Shown here in pieces: positions 1-8,839 of a stretch of 64,000 nt of DNA. Numbering within the stretch: the first letter of the stretch is position 1; every line of letters starts with the position of its first letter. The notes below the pieces were generated by a model. The model saw only the letters and a list, made by a program, of their open reading frames with translations, was not told where the DNA came from and did not search any database. This stretch comes from Methanothermobacter sp. MT-2. GTDB taxonomy: Archaea > Methanobacteriota > Methanobacteria > Methanobacteriales > DSM-23052. Position numbers and translations under genes: made by a program. The stretch spans positions 621,501 through 685,500 of the forward strand of contig AP017647.1 in assembly GCA_003584625.1 (NCBI GenBank). The letters run 5' to 3'.

Positions 1-483
1 AAAGAAACACTAGTCGAGATAATGAACGACATCAAAACATACATTGAAAAGGAATGTAAAGGGAAAATCGAAGGTTACAAGGAAGGTGGCGATGATCTAA
101 TCGCCAACTTACCAAGTAAAGACACGGCACTAAAAGCCACCATAGATGTCGCATGGCACGCCCTTGCAAACAATGCAAAGATAAGAGCAGGTATAGGTAA
201 AACAAGAAGAGAAGCAGCTGAAAGAGCACACCTTGCAGACGAAATAAAATTGTGGAACCCAGCCCCAGTCATAATATTCGACGTAGCAGATGGCCTCTAT
301 GCCTATTTCATCCCCAACCCCTTCACTAGAGCCATTATAGATTACCTATTCAATAAAAAGTCAAGCATAATCATAATATTTATCTTCGTATTCATAGCAA
401 CCTTCCTAGGCTGGAACCTTGGATACTGGCAACTAGGACTACTGGCAATACTACTCGCGGTACTGTATGGGACAACCACATAA
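1..483 (+). CDS. Conserved hypothetical membrane protein, C-terminal part (5' end outside window)
   Basis: The frame is open from base 1, with no stop upstream of the first ATG at 22, so the gene probably starts outside the window. The visible part has a soluble, charged region of about 105 residues, then two closely spaced hydrophobic segments (about residues 115-150 counted from the ATG at 22) ending just before the stop. This suggests a C-terminally anchored protein. I do not recognise the family. The next gene lies 76 bases downstream on the same strand, so co-transcription is possible. A start at 22 cannot be excluded, but no ribosome binding site is visible in the few bases before it. 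Confidence 0.6.
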   Translation, partial: KETLVEIMNDIKTYIEKECKGKIEGYKEGGDDLIANLPSKDTALKATIDVAWHALANNAKIRAGIGKTRREAAERAHLADEIKLWNPAPVIIFDVADGLYAYFIPNPFTRAIIDYLFNKKSSIIIIFIFVFIATFLGWNLGYWQLGLLAILLAVLYGTTT

Positions 484-559
484 AAATCTCAACCATACCC
501 ACCCATATAATCTTAAACTATTTAAAGGATTACCCATAATATAATCTGGGGAGTCTACA

Positions 560-796
560 ATGCGACCTGGAACTGAAGCCAAAATAATGGTTGCCCTTTT
601 AATCTCGTTGATAGCATTTGGTTGCGGCTCCTGTCTAGGAATAATATTAGCCATATCACCCGAAAATATAACCCCAGAACCAACCCATAACAATACAACA
701 TATCTAGAAATTCCAAATCCAACCGAAAACCCGTTAAACCAAACCGAACAGACAAACACAAGTAACATGACAAATTCCAGCGAATATAACCCATAA
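560..796 (+). CDS. Small membrane-anchored hypothetical protein
   Basis: A 78-residue protein with a short charged N-terminus, one hydrophobic segment (about residues 9-32, containing CGSC) and a hydrophilic Asn/Thr/Pro-rich tail. The topology is that of a membrane-anchored protein with an extracytoplasmic tail carrying several N-x-T/S sequons. A GGGAG ribosome binding site sits about 6 bases before the ATG, which supports translation. It lies between a membrane protein and argJ. I do not recognise a family, and such proteins are usually lineage-specific. Confidence 0.55.
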   Translation: MRPGTEAKIMVALLISLIAFGCGSCLGIILAISPENITPEPTHNNTTYLEIPNPTENPLNQTEQTNTSNMTNSSEYNP

Positions 797-844
797 AAAG
801 GACCCGATTCACCATTCATAATAGACAAGGAGGATAAAACCCCT

Positions 845-2038
845 ATGAAGATAATAGAGGGTGGAGTATGCGCCATAGACAACATACTCGCCGGAGGCCA
901 TAAAAAAGGAAAATATGGCCTTGGCATAATATATACTGGTAAAAGCACTGCAGCAACCGTCTTCACATCTAACAAGATAAAAGCAGAACCACTAAAATTA
1001 ACCATGAAAAACTTAGAAGATGGAAGAATATCAGCCATAATAGCCAACAGCGGAAATGCAAATTGCTTCACAGGCCCCAAGGGCATGGAAGATGCCCAGA
1101 GAATGGCGAAACTCGCAGCAGATGGCCTTTCAATCCCTGAAAATGGGGTGGCTGTGGCATCCACAGGTGTCATAGGAAGAAAAATGCCCATGAACATAAT
1201 AGAAACCCTCACCCAAAAAGTTCTAAAAAACCTTGAAAATTCACCCAGAGGATCCAGAAAATTCGCAGAGGCTATAATGACCACAGACACATTCCCCAAA
1301 GAATTCGCAGTCGAATTCGAACTTGATGATGGTAACACGGCCAGAATAGGTGGTGTTGCCAAAGGTTCAGGTATGATAGCCCCTAACATGGCCACCATGC
1401 TATCCTTTATAACCACAGACGTGAAAGCATCACCATCCCAATTAAAAGAAGCCCTCAAAAAGGCCGTGGATGAAAGCTTCAACATGCTAATCATTGATGG
1501 AGATGAAAGCACCAATGACATGGTTATATTAGCAGCAACAGGAAAATCTGGGAAAATAGATGACAATTTCCAGGAAGCATTAAATCTTGTATGCAGGGAA
1601 CTTGCCAAGATGATAGCAAAGGATGGTGAAGGAGCAACAAAATACATGGAAGTGGAGGTTCTAAACGCCAAATCCAAAAAAGACGCCAGAAAAGCAGCTA
1701 AGACAGTTGCAAGCTCCCCACTCGTTAAAACAGCACTATTCGGAGCAGACCCCAACTGGGGGCGGATCATAGCAGCAATAGGATACTCAGGGGCCATGAT
1801 AAAAGAAGAAAATGTGTCTATCATCCTAGAAAGTGAAAATAGAAACATTGAACTTATAAAAGAAGGAAAGATCATAGCATCAGAAAACAGCAAAGAACTT
1901 AAAATAGCCGCAGATATTATGAGAGAAGATGAGATAAAAATCATAATAGACCTAGGAATAGGCAAAGAAAAAGCAAAAGCCTATGGCTGCGACCTAACAT
2001 ATGATTATGTGAAAATAAATGCAGAATACACAACATAG
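845..2038 (+). CDS. argJ: Glutamate N-acetyltransferase ArgJ (ornithine acetyltransferase)
   Basis: ArgJ transfers the acetyl group of N-acetylornithine to glutamate, closing the cyclic arginine pathway. Thermophilic archaeal forms can also use acetyl-CoA. The 397-residue length is normal for the family. The autocleavage site that creates the N-terminal nucleophile Thr is visible in GMIAPNMATMLSF near residue 190. The C-terminal half has the conserved DPNWGRI motif. AAGGAGG lies just upstream of the start. argB follows after 15 bases, so the two arginine genes form an operon. Confidence 0.95.
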   Translation: MKIIEGGVCAIDNILAGGHKKGKYGLGIIYTGKSTAATVFTSNKIKAEPLKLTMKNLEDGRISAIIANSGNANCFTGPKGMEDAQRMAKLAADGLSIPENGVAVASTGVIGRKMPMNIIETLTQKVLKNLENSPRGSRKFAEAIMTTDTFPKEFAVEFELDDGNTARIGGVAKGSGMIAPNMATMLSFITTDVKASPSQLKEALKKAVDESFNMLIIDGDESTNDMVILAATGKSGKIDDNFQEALNLVCRELAKMIAKDGEGATKYMEVEVLNAKSKKDARKAAKTVASSPLVKTALFGADPNWGRIIAAIGYSGAMIKEENVSIILESENRNIELIKEGKIIASENSKELKIAADIMREDEIKIIIDLGIGKEKAKAYGCDLTYDYVKINAEYTT

Positions 2039-2053
2039 GAGTTGCAAGGTGGC

Positions 2054-2935
2054 ATGAAAACAGTTAAAATCCTTGTCGAAGCTTTACCATATATTAAACG
2101 ATTCCATGGCAAAAAGATCCTGATAAAATATGGTGGACATGCCATGATACAAGAAGAAGCCATGGATTCCACAGCAAGAGACACCGTACTCCTAAAATAT
2201 GTGGGAATGGAACCAATCGTAGTCCATGGTGGAGGACCGGAAATATCCCGAGCAATGAACAAAATGGGGAAAGAACCAAAATTCATCGAAGGTTTAAGAG
2301 TTACAGACGAGGAGACAATGGAAATAGTTAAAATGGTCCTCGTAGGTAAAATAAACACGAGCATAGTATCAAAGATATGCTTCCATGGAGGTAAAGGCAT
2401 AGGATTATCAGGAAAAGACAGCCAACTCTTACTCGCCAAGAAAAAAGCACCCCATATAATCAAGGATGAAAAAACTGGAGAAGAACTCGAAATAGACCTT
2501 GGACTAGTTGGTGAGATAGAATCTGTAAACCCCGAAATATTGGAGATGCTGACAAGCAATGGTTACATTCCCATAATATCACCCATAGGAATTGATAAGA
2601 ATGCTGAAACCTTAAATCTGAATGCTGATACCGTTGCCGGTGAAGTAGCTGCAAATGTTGGTGCAGAAAAACTCATATTACTCACAGATGTTCCAGGTAT
2701 CCTAGAGGATCCGAACGACCCAGATACTCTCATAGAAAAAATTAACATAAGCGAATTGGATGATCTCATCAAAGAAGGTATCATAAAAGGTGGCATGCTC
2801 CCAAAGGCCCTTACATGTATCCAGGCGATAAGAGATGGGGTTTCATCAGCACACATCATCGATGGACGGATTGAACACTCCCTACTCCTAGAAATATTCA
2901 CAAAGAAGGGCATAGGAACCATGATAACAAAATAA
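2054..2935 (+). CDS. argB: Acetylglutamate kinase ArgB
   Basis: ArgB phosphorylates N-acetylglutamate with ATP, the second step of arginine synthesis. The 293-residue protein has the amino-acid-kinase fold signatures: IKYGGHAM near the N-terminus, [19 protein letters not shown] and a C-terminal [18 protein letters not shown] place the start at the ATG at 2054; an in-frame TTG at 2042 overlaps the GGAG signal and is less likely. It follows argJ by 15 bases. A T7 run beginning at 2970 may end the operon. Confidence 0.95.
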   Translation: MKTVKILVEALPYIKRFHGKKILIKYGGHAMIQEEAMDSTARDTVLLKYVGMEPIVVHGGGPEISRAMNKMGKEPKFIEGLRVTDEETMEIVKMVLVGKINTSIVSKICFHGGKGIGLSGKDSQLLLAKKKAPHIIKDEKTGEELEIDLGLVGEIESVNPEILEMLTSNGYIPIISPIGIDKNAETLNLNADTVAGEVAANVGAEKLILLTDVPGILEDPNDPDTLIEKINISELDDLIKEGIIKGGMLPKALTCIQAIRDGVSSAHIIDGRIEHSLLLEIFTKKGIGTMITK

Positions 2936-2969
2936 ACCACAACAGAATCCTGATCCACACAAAAAACAA

Positions 2970-2976
2970 TTTTTTT
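2970..2976 (+). terminator. Oligo-T terminator after argJB
   Basis: A run of seven T on the coding strand, 35 bases after the argB stop, fits the U-rich 3' ends of archaeal transcripts. No strong hairpin is seen. Confidence 0.35.
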
Positions 2977-3045
2977 GAATAAAACGCATCTTAAAAAGGT
3001 TTAACTCCCCCTCTTTTTATAAATTTCAAACTTGATAAACTCACC

Positions 3046-3055
3046 TTTATATTTG
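3046..3055 (+). promoter_or_regulatory. TATA box of ABC exporter genes
   Basis: TTTATATTTG lies about 35 bases before the ATG at 3089, in the gap after argB. This fits an archaeal TATA box with a very short leader. Confidence 0.4.
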
Positions 3056-3088
3056 AGGCGTCTTTATTATTAATTGGGGGTTACACTA

Positions 3089-3820
3089 ATGGAGACAGGA
3101 GCTGATCATGCTATTGTAACACTGAATTTAACAAAGAAGTTTGGAGAATTTTGCGCTGTAAATACCTTAAATTTAAAGGTCAAAAAAGGGGAAATCTACG
3201 GGCTTTTAGGCCCTAATGGGGCTGGTAAGACAACCACGATCAAAATGCTCTGCGGGATTTCAAAGGCAACTTCAGGAAAAGCATTTATCCTAGGAAAAAG
3301 AGTGCCTGATAAAATCGTGGCGCGAGAGATAGGTTACATGCCACAAGAGACAGCACTCTATGACAATTTGACCATTGAAGAAAATCTAGAATTTTATGGG
3401 GAAATATTCAACCTCAAAGATGATAAGATACCTAATAAAATCCAAAAACTGCTTGATTTCATAAATCTCAAAGACTGGGGGGATGAACTTGTCAGAAACT
3501 TGAGTGGTGGGATGAAACATCGCGTATCACTAGCATGTGCACTAATCCATGAGCCTAAGATCCTTTTTCTTGATGAACCCACAGTTGGGATCGACCCAGA
3601 ACTTAGGGTCTCATTCTGGGACTACTTCAAACAACTCAAAAAATCAGGTAAAACCATCCTCATAACAACACATTACATGGATGAAGCAAGACATTGTGAC
3701 CGCATAGGGTTTATGAGGGCTGGAAAGTTAATAGCAGAGGATAAACCCCAACAAATGCTCATAAAAACTGGTACAGAGTCGCTTGAAGACGCGTTCCTAA
3801 AAATTGGGGTGGGGCCATGA
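3089..3820 (+). CDS. ABC-2 type exporter, ATP-binding subunit
   Basis: A 243-residue ABC ATPase that would power export by the membrane partner encoded next. Visible motifs are Walker A GPNGAGKTT (about residues 42-50), the signature LSGGMKHRVSLA, Walker B ILFLDEPTVGID and the switch His in ITTHYMDEA. The start is the ATG at 3089, with GGGGG about 8 bases upstream; an in-frame TTG at 3074 falls before that signal. The gene overlaps the permease by ATGA. The CcmA/drug-exporter subfamily is likely, but the substrate cannot be read from sequence. Confidence 0.9.
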   Translation: METGADHAIVTLNLTKKFGEFCAVNTLNLKVKKGEIYGLLGPNGAGKTTTIKMLCGISKATSGKAFILGKRVPDKIVAREIGYMPQETALYDNLTIEENLEFYGEIFNLKDDKIPNKIQKLLDFINLKDWGDELVRNLSGGMKHRVSLACALIHEPKILFLDEPTVGIDPELRVSFWDYFKQLKKSGKTILITTHYMDEARHCDRIGFMRAGKLIAEDKPQQMLIKTGTESLEDAFLKIGVGP

Positions 3821-4986
3821 ATCTTCGAAGAATATTAGCCGTGACTAAAAGGGTTTTCAGAGACATTAAAAATGATAAAAGAACCATTGGATTAATGCTC
3901 ATAGCCCCAATCTTTGCAATGTTCGTTTTTGGATTGGCCTTCAGTGGAAATGTTGAAGATATTCATGTTATAGTAGTCAACCATGACCAAGGATTCCAGA
4001 CACCAAACGGTGAAAACATCTCTTTTTCAGATAAAATTTTATCAAATCTTAATAATGAAACTTTGGACATTGAGTACATGGACGACGAAGACAAAGCCAT
4101 CAGAAAAATCGAAGATGGAAATGCATATGCAGTTATAATTTTCCCTGAAAACTTCACCAAAAATGCTTACCTAGGAGTTGAAAAATTTAGTCCATCATTT
4201 ATGCGCAATTCTACAGTCGATTCACCATTCCAAGCTCAGATCATGATAAAAGATGATGAAAGCATTACAACCATTAAAAATTCTATAATAGGAGCTGTCC
4301 AGGAAGCAATAACCGAGACAATGAAGGATGAGGGTATAAAATTCCCAGTTAAAGTTACTCAAGATGCAGTCTATGCTAAAGACGCGGATTTTATAGATTC
4401 CTTCGTCCCGGGGATCATGGCCTTCGTTGTTTTCTTATTAGCAACACTCCTCACGCTACTTGCATTTGTCGGTGAGAGAATTTCAGGCACACTAGATAGG
4501 CTCATGGCAACACCACTCCAAGAAAGCGAGATAGTATTAGGCTACGCTTTAGCATTTGGGACAATAGGGATGATACAAGCGGCATTTCTCCTTACAGTGG
4601 CTGTGCTAGTCTTCAACATTATGATCCTTGGAAACGTTTTCTTAGCATTCTTTGTAGTGGCACTCTTGGCAGTGGTCTCCCAAGCACTAGGCATATTGTT
4701 ATCAAGTCTTGCGAAGAGAGAAGGACAAGTAATCCAATTCATACCCTTCATAATACTCCCCGCCTTTCTGCTTTCAGGCGTTTTCTGGCCCATAGAAGCG
4801 ATTCCAAGGTGGTTAAGACCATTTTCATATATGGTTCCTCCGACTTATGCAGTGGATGCTTGCCGTGCAATTATGCTCAAAGGATGGGGAGTCTCTAAGA
4901 TTTGGCCTAATATTATCGCCCTTGTAATTTTCGCCATCTTTTTCCTCATGGTTGCAGTCTGGTCCTTGAAAAAAGGGAAAGATTGA
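3817..4986 (+). CDS. ABC-2 type exporter, permease subunit
   Basis: A 389-residue permease with ABC-2 membrane topology: one N-terminal helix (about residues 22-45), a large extracytoplasmic domain to about residue 195, then five hydrophobic segments to the C-terminus. The motif GERISGTLDRLMATPLQ before the second helix is typical of YhgE/DrrB-type permeases. It overlaps the ATPase gene by four bases, so the two are co-translated. The likely role is export of a drug, lipid or other small molecule. Confidence 0.88.
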   Translation: MNLRRILAVTKRVFRDIKNDKRTIGLMLIAPIFAMFVFGLAFSGNVEDIHVIVVNHDQGFQTPNGENISFSDKILSNLNNETLDIEYMDDEDKAIRKIEDGNAYAVIIFPENFTKNAYLGVEKFSPSFMRNSTVDSPFQAQIMIKDDESITTIKNSIIGAVQEAITETMKDEGIKFPVKVTQDAVYAKDADFIDSFVPGIMAFVVFLLATLLTLLAFVGERISGTLDRLMATPLQESEIVLGYALAFGTIGMIQAAFLLTVAVLVFNIMILGNVFLAFFVVALLAVVSQALGILLSSLAKREGQVIQFIPFIILPAFLLSGVFWPIEAIPRWLRPFSYMVPPTYAVDACRAIMLKGWGVSKIWPNIIALVIFAIFFLMVAVWSLKKGKD

Positions 4987-5339
4987 AAATTTATCATTTG
5001 TAAGACCCCCTGAAAAGGGAAGTATACAAAGGGGTGGATGGAATAAGTTAGATTTAAATACTACTTTTTTTCATAGGTTGTAGTCCGCTTCTTAATGAGA
5101 GGTGTAAGGATGCGGGGGCCTGTTGACCATCCCAGAGGGAGCTTGGAGTCGGGACGTAAAGTCATGGGGGGTGTGAACTCCTTAACATGTAAGCTTTCAA
5201 GTTGGGAAGTTCCCTATGTGTAAGCGTGTGTGGGGTCACTTGGTCTACAATTTTCTCTGATAAAGGTTTGATGTTACCTTTTACATTGGTATATTTCCTT
5301 GGAGGAGAATTTGTGTTTTGATGGGGGTTTGGCTGATTT
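4987..5339. other. Gene-free 353-bp region, unexplained
   Basis: No credible gene. From about 5080 to 5225 the DNA becomes G-rich and unlike the AT-rich flanks. A roughly 45-codon stretch there is open in one frame, and GGGAAGTTCCC is a perfect short palindrome. It could be a structured RNA or the worn end of a mobile element, but neither can be shown. It is the 3' flank of both the exporter operon and the convergent acyltransferase gene. Confidence 0.4.
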
Positions 5340-6434
5340 TTAGCCTTTGATCCCGAAGAGGAATCTGAATCCTTTGATTCTTCTAATTACTTCGATGGTG
5401 GCTATGGTGAATACGAAACTGAGGCACATGATTAGGATTATCTGTAGTGGCTGGTTGGGTGTCCAGTTTATGATGTAATAGGCGAACATGTTGATCCAGG
5501 GTAAATGGAAGATGTAAATGGGGAATGATACCGCTGAAAGGTAGAGTGTTTTTGAGGTTTTAAATTCTAGGTAATGTTTACCCATTCCCATCACACCAAG
5601 GACTCCCAGCCACATTATAGAATTTTCAAATATTTTCATTATAAATGCACCTAGGAAGGATTGAGAAGTGGATTGTGTGCTAGTTACCGTGGAACCTATA
5701 TTAGGCACACTTATCAAAAGATAAAAGATAGTTATAGCTAGAAATGAGATGAAAAGTGGCCATCTTTTATCCTCCAATTCCTGCTGGATTCTTTCATCAG
5801 ATAATAGAAAGTAACCGAAAATAAAAATTAGAAAGAATTGTAATATGCTTTTTTCAGGGTATAAATTCAAGAAAAGGCTGCCGAAGGCTAAGGGAATGAT
5901 TAATAATAATAGTTTAGGTATGGTTACCTTTTCTAGGGGAATCTTCCATTTTCCATTTTTATACTTCATTATAATTGGAAGTGCAACTAGAGACACTATA
6001 AAGAGATACAAGAGAAACCATAGGTGGCCTATTATTATTCCTGATTTTAGATTGGGCAACCAGTGAGTGAAAAAATTCAGCCAAAAGTCGGGGAAACTTC
6101 CAGTATATCCGCTGTAGAGTGAACCGAAGTATACGCTTACTGGTATTACAAGGATCATCCCTGCTATTGTGGGGATTAATAGTTTTGATATTCTTTCTTT
6201 CAAATATTCACTTGCACTTCTCTTTTTCAATGAATAGTAGGTGGCTATTCCTGCTATGGTGAAAAGTAATTGCATAAACCAAGGCGCGAAACTTAAAATG
6301 AAAGTGTTGGCAATAACAGAGTTCCCAGCATGGAAATAGTAGGATCCAATATTACTGTAGATGAGTAACGCATGATAGGGGAATAAAAACAAAATTATAA
6401 GCCAGCGCAGATTATCAAGATAATATTTTCTCAT
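5340..6434 (-). CDS. Acyltransferase 3 family membrane protein
   Basis: A 364-residue protein with about ten hydrophobic segments and an acyltransferase-3 (OafA/OPG-type) N-terminus: MRKYYLDNLRW then a first helix containing FPYHALLIYS, with the family's catalytic-type His. These enzymes usually O-acylate surface sugars or lipids. The start is the ATG at 6434, with GGAG 7 bases upstream; the in-frame GTG further upstream is part of that signal. It is flanked on both sides by gene-free DNA of about 350-390 bp, which suggests an acquired gene. Substrate unknown. Confidence 0.8.
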   Translation of the reverse strand: MRKYYLDNLRWLIILFLFPYHALLIYSNIGSYYFHAGNSVIANTFILSFAPWFMQLLFTIAGIATYYSLKKRSASEYLKERISKLLIPTIAGMILVIPVSVYFGSLYSGYTGSFPDFWLNFFTHWLPNLKSGIIIGHLWFLLYLFIVSLVALPIIMKYKNGKWKIPLEKVTIPKLLLLIIPLAFGSLFLNLYPEKSILQFFLIFIFGYFLLSDERIQQELEDKRWPLFISFLAITIFYLLISVPNIGSTVTSTQSTSQSFLGAFIMKIFENSIMWLGVLGVMGMGKHYLEFKTSKTLYLSAVSFPIYIFHLPWINMFAYYIINWTPNQPLQIILIMCLSFVFTIATIEVIRRIKGFRFLFGIKG

Positions 6435-6827
6435 TTTAATACTCCACAACTAAATACCTATCCCTGTTACAGAGATGATAAAATACAATTTATAGTAGGG
6501 TTCATATAAATCCACTAGTAAAATATGTGGCTTGATCCCTAATCTGGAATTTAAGGCAACTAGTGACATCGACTTACCCCCCCCTTAAGGATAAGTTGTA
6601 AAAAAATGGCTGTGCCTTTTGGTTTTGTTCACTTATATAGAAACATCAGTTATTCAAAGGATATCTTCACTTTTCATAGGGTAAGCCGATTCTCTTGGGA
6701 GATTTTGTGAAATGAGTAAGTTTTTAGCATGTTCAGGGGGGAGTCTCATTATGGTTCCAAGTGTTTAAATTGTGATGGGATTAGCTAAAATTGGGGTCGT
6801 GCTAAGCCATTTTGATAGAGTGAATAG
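6435..6827. other. Gene-free 393-bp region with a C8 tract
   Basis: No supported gene on either strand. It contains an uninterrupted run of eight C at 6577-6584. Similar 7-8 base C runs occur only in the other gene-poor, decayed segment near 36.5-37.6 kb. It separates the putatively acquired acyltransferase gene from the core gene leuB/aksF. Confidence 0.4.
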
Positions 6828-7838
6828 CTAATAGCTGGTATTGTGGCTTATTTTTAGCAGTTCTTCTTTTATCGCTTTTGCCACTTGTCTGGTTGTGTGT
6901 TTTCCTCCGAGGTCTGGTGTTTTTATTCCTTTTTTGAGGGTTTTTTTGAGGGCTTTTTCTATGAGTGTTGCCTGTTTTCTCTGGTTTAGGTGTTTTAGCA
7001 TTAGTGTGGTGGATAGTATCATTGCTGTGGGGTTTGCTATGTTTTTTCCAGCTATTCTGGGAGCTGATCCGTGTACTGGTTCGAATATTCCGGTTTTTTC
7101 GCCGATGTTGGCTGATGGTGCCACTCCAAGGCCTCCTACTAGAGCTGCTGCTTCGTCTGATAGTATGTCTCCGAACATGTTTGTTGTTACAATGGTTTCG
7201 AATTCCTGGGGTTTTTTGATGAGGTACATTGCCATGGCATCAACATAAAAGTCTTCAGCTTCTATTTGCGGGTAATCTTCCGCGACCTTGTAGAATTCTT
7301 CCCTGAATATCCCATCGGTTTTTTTAAGAACATTAGCTTTATGCACTGCCGTAACCTTGCCTCGACCCTCCTGTAAACTGTAATCAAAAGCGAACTTAGA
7401 AATACGCCTAGAAGCCCGACGGGTAATAACGCGCTTGGCAACAGCACCTTCACTTGTATACTCTTCAAGGCCTACATACAAGTCCTCGGTATTCTCCCTA
7501 ACAATAACAAAATCCAAACCACCATACAAACCACCAACACCAGGCAAAGACTTAACAGGCCTCAAATTAACAAACAAATCCAACTCACGTCTTAGTGTTA
7601 TGATTGCGCTTTTTTCTCCGGGTACTGTTGTAACCGCGCCGAATAGTGTTGCATCAGATTTTCTTACAAGTTTTATTGTTTCTTCTGGTATTGTGTCCCC
7701 ATGTTTTTGGAAGCATTCGTGGCCGGCTTCTGCGAATTCGTATTTGAAGTCTAGGTTTAATGCGTCTAGTACTATGAGGGCTGCTTCCATCACTTCTTTC
7801 CCTATGCCGTCTCCAGGTATGACCGTTATTTTTTTCAT
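6828..7838 (-). CDS. Isopropylmalate/isohomocitrate dehydrogenase family (LeuB or AksF)
   Basis: A 336-residue NAD-dependent beta-decarboxylating dehydrogenase. VIPGDGIGKEV opens the protein, LRPVKSLPG and VRENTEDLY line the substrate site, and VDAMAMYLI and FEPVHGSAPRIAGK match the family. Methanogens carry two paralogues: LeuB (leucine) and AksF (isohomocitrate dehydrogenase of coenzyme B synthesis). From remembered gene order this copy is probably AksF, but sequence alone does not decide. The ATG at 7838 is preceded by AGGTGA. The middle of the gene (about 7325-7590) has opposite synonymous base preference to its ends. Confidence 0.88.
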   Translation of the reverse strand: MKKITVIPGDGIGKEVMEAALIVLDALNLDFKYEFAEAGHECFQKHGDTIPEETIKLVRKSDATLFGAVTTVPGEKSAIITLRRELDLFVNLRPVKSLPGVGGLYGGLDFVIVRENTEDLYVGLEEYTSEGAVAKRVITRRASRRISKFAFDYSLQEGRGKVTAVHKANVLKKTDGIFREEFYKVAEDYPQIEAEDFYVDAMAMYLIKKPQEFETIVTTNMFGDILSDEAAALVGGLGVAPSANIGEKTGIFEPVHGSAPRIAGKNIANPTAMILSTTLMLKHLNQRKQATLIEKALKKTLKKGIKTPDLGGKHTTRQVAKAIKEELLKISHNTSY

Positions 7839-7916
7839 TGTCTTCACCTATTCATGAAAAATTTTAAGTTAGATGGGAGATATAGTCTTTGTAGATAATT
7901 TTGGGAAGGGTTGGTA

Positions 7917-8822
7917 ATGATATTTTTGTTTGTGCTTGGATTTCTAGATTTTCTTAGGAAGGGTAAGAAGGATGGTGAGAGATTAGGCGATTATCAGGAA
8001 CATGGAGTTGAGAACCTTATAGAAGTTGGTGTTTTCTATTTGGAGAAGGATGAGGTGGAAAAGGCTCTTGATAATTTTTTTGAGGCTTTGGAAAATTATA
8101 GGAAGGTTGGGGATGTTGAGGGTGAAGGATATGCACATGAGCTTATAGGTGACTGTTACTTGTCTGAGAGAAATTTTGAAGCCGCTTTTAGGGAATATGA
8201 ACATGCACTTAAATGTTACGATGATGCTGGATCACCCCTTAAGGAAGAGTTGCTAGAGAAGATAAAAGAGGCTGAAATGATAAAGGAGGCTCTAGAAGAG
8301 TCATCAGAGACTGTAAAGGTGGATGTTCAAGAGGAGGACGATACTGCGGGAGTAGTATCCAAAGAAGAGATTGGGGAGGGGGTGGGCAAAGTTTCCGGAG
8401 AGGATGTTATTAAAAAAATTGATACTCTAATCCTAGAACTTATAGGTTTAATTGATAAATATAATTCTTATAAAGGTCTCGTTGATGATCTTAGGTATTT
8501 GGAAGATGCATTGGAATCATCGAAGTTGATAGAAGACTGGGAAGGTGAAGGAACATTGCACCTTATCATGGGCGAAATCCTTTTTAGAAGGGGAGAACAT
8601 AACAAGTCCCTAGAACATTTTAGGGAGGCTTATAACATATTCAAAGATAGGGATAGAAAGGGTGAGGGTATAAGCCTATTATTGGTTGGGGTAACTTCTT
8701 TTGTCCTAGGCGAGGTTGAAATCCATGAGATTCTAAACCAGGCTATGAAGATGCTCTGTGAGGTGTCAGATGATGCTTGTAATAGGGCCTATGATATTAT
8801 AGAGGCTCTTGAAACCCTGTGA
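7917..8822 (+). CDS. TPR-repeat protein
   Basis: A 301-residue protein with a hydrophobic N-terminus and tetratricopeptide repeats: one set at about residues 35-95 (ALDNFFEALENYRKVGD, AFREYEHALKCYDDAG) and a second at about 195-265 (SLEHFREAYNIFKDRD). An acidic linker lies between them. TPRs mediate protein-protein contacts; the partner is not evident. The ATG at 7917 was chosen, but a later GTG at the end of the hydrophobic stretch is possible. It is followed after 17 bases by a HEAT-repeat protein, so the two may form a scaffold pair. Confidence 0.8.
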   Translation: MIFLFVLGFLDFLRKGKKDGERLGDYQEHGVENLIEVGVFYLEKDEVEKALDNFFEALENYRKVGDVEGEGYAHELIGDCYLSERNFEAAFREYEHALKCYDDAGSPLKEELLEKIKEAEMIKEALEESSETVKVDVQEEDDTAGVVSKEEIGEGVGKVSGEDVIKKIDTLILELIGLIDKYNSYKGLVDDLRYLEDALESSKLIEDWEGEGTLHLIMGEILFRRGEHNKSLEHFREAYNIFKDRDRKGEGISLLLVGVTSFVLGEVEIHEILNQAMKMLCEVSDDACNRAYDIIEALETL

Positions 8823-8839
8823 AAGGTTTGGTGAGTTTG

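Noticed and set aside
451-1965. A 504-codon open frame on the minus strand opposite argJ
   Set aside because: It is a shadow of argJ. The translation is hydrophobic and Ser-rich without any family motif, and the plus-strand ArgJ motifs are unmistakable.
5080-5225. Reading the G-rich block as a TnpB C-terminus or omega-RNA region
   Set aside because: The open stretch has no zinc-ribbon Cys pairs, and I could not match it securely to TnpB or to a known RNA. It is kept only as an unexplained region.
7075-7095. A tRNA T-arm-like GGTTCGAATATTCC
   Set aside because: It lies inside the leuB/aksF coding sequence at the FEPVHGS motif. No acceptor stem or anticodon arm can be built around it.
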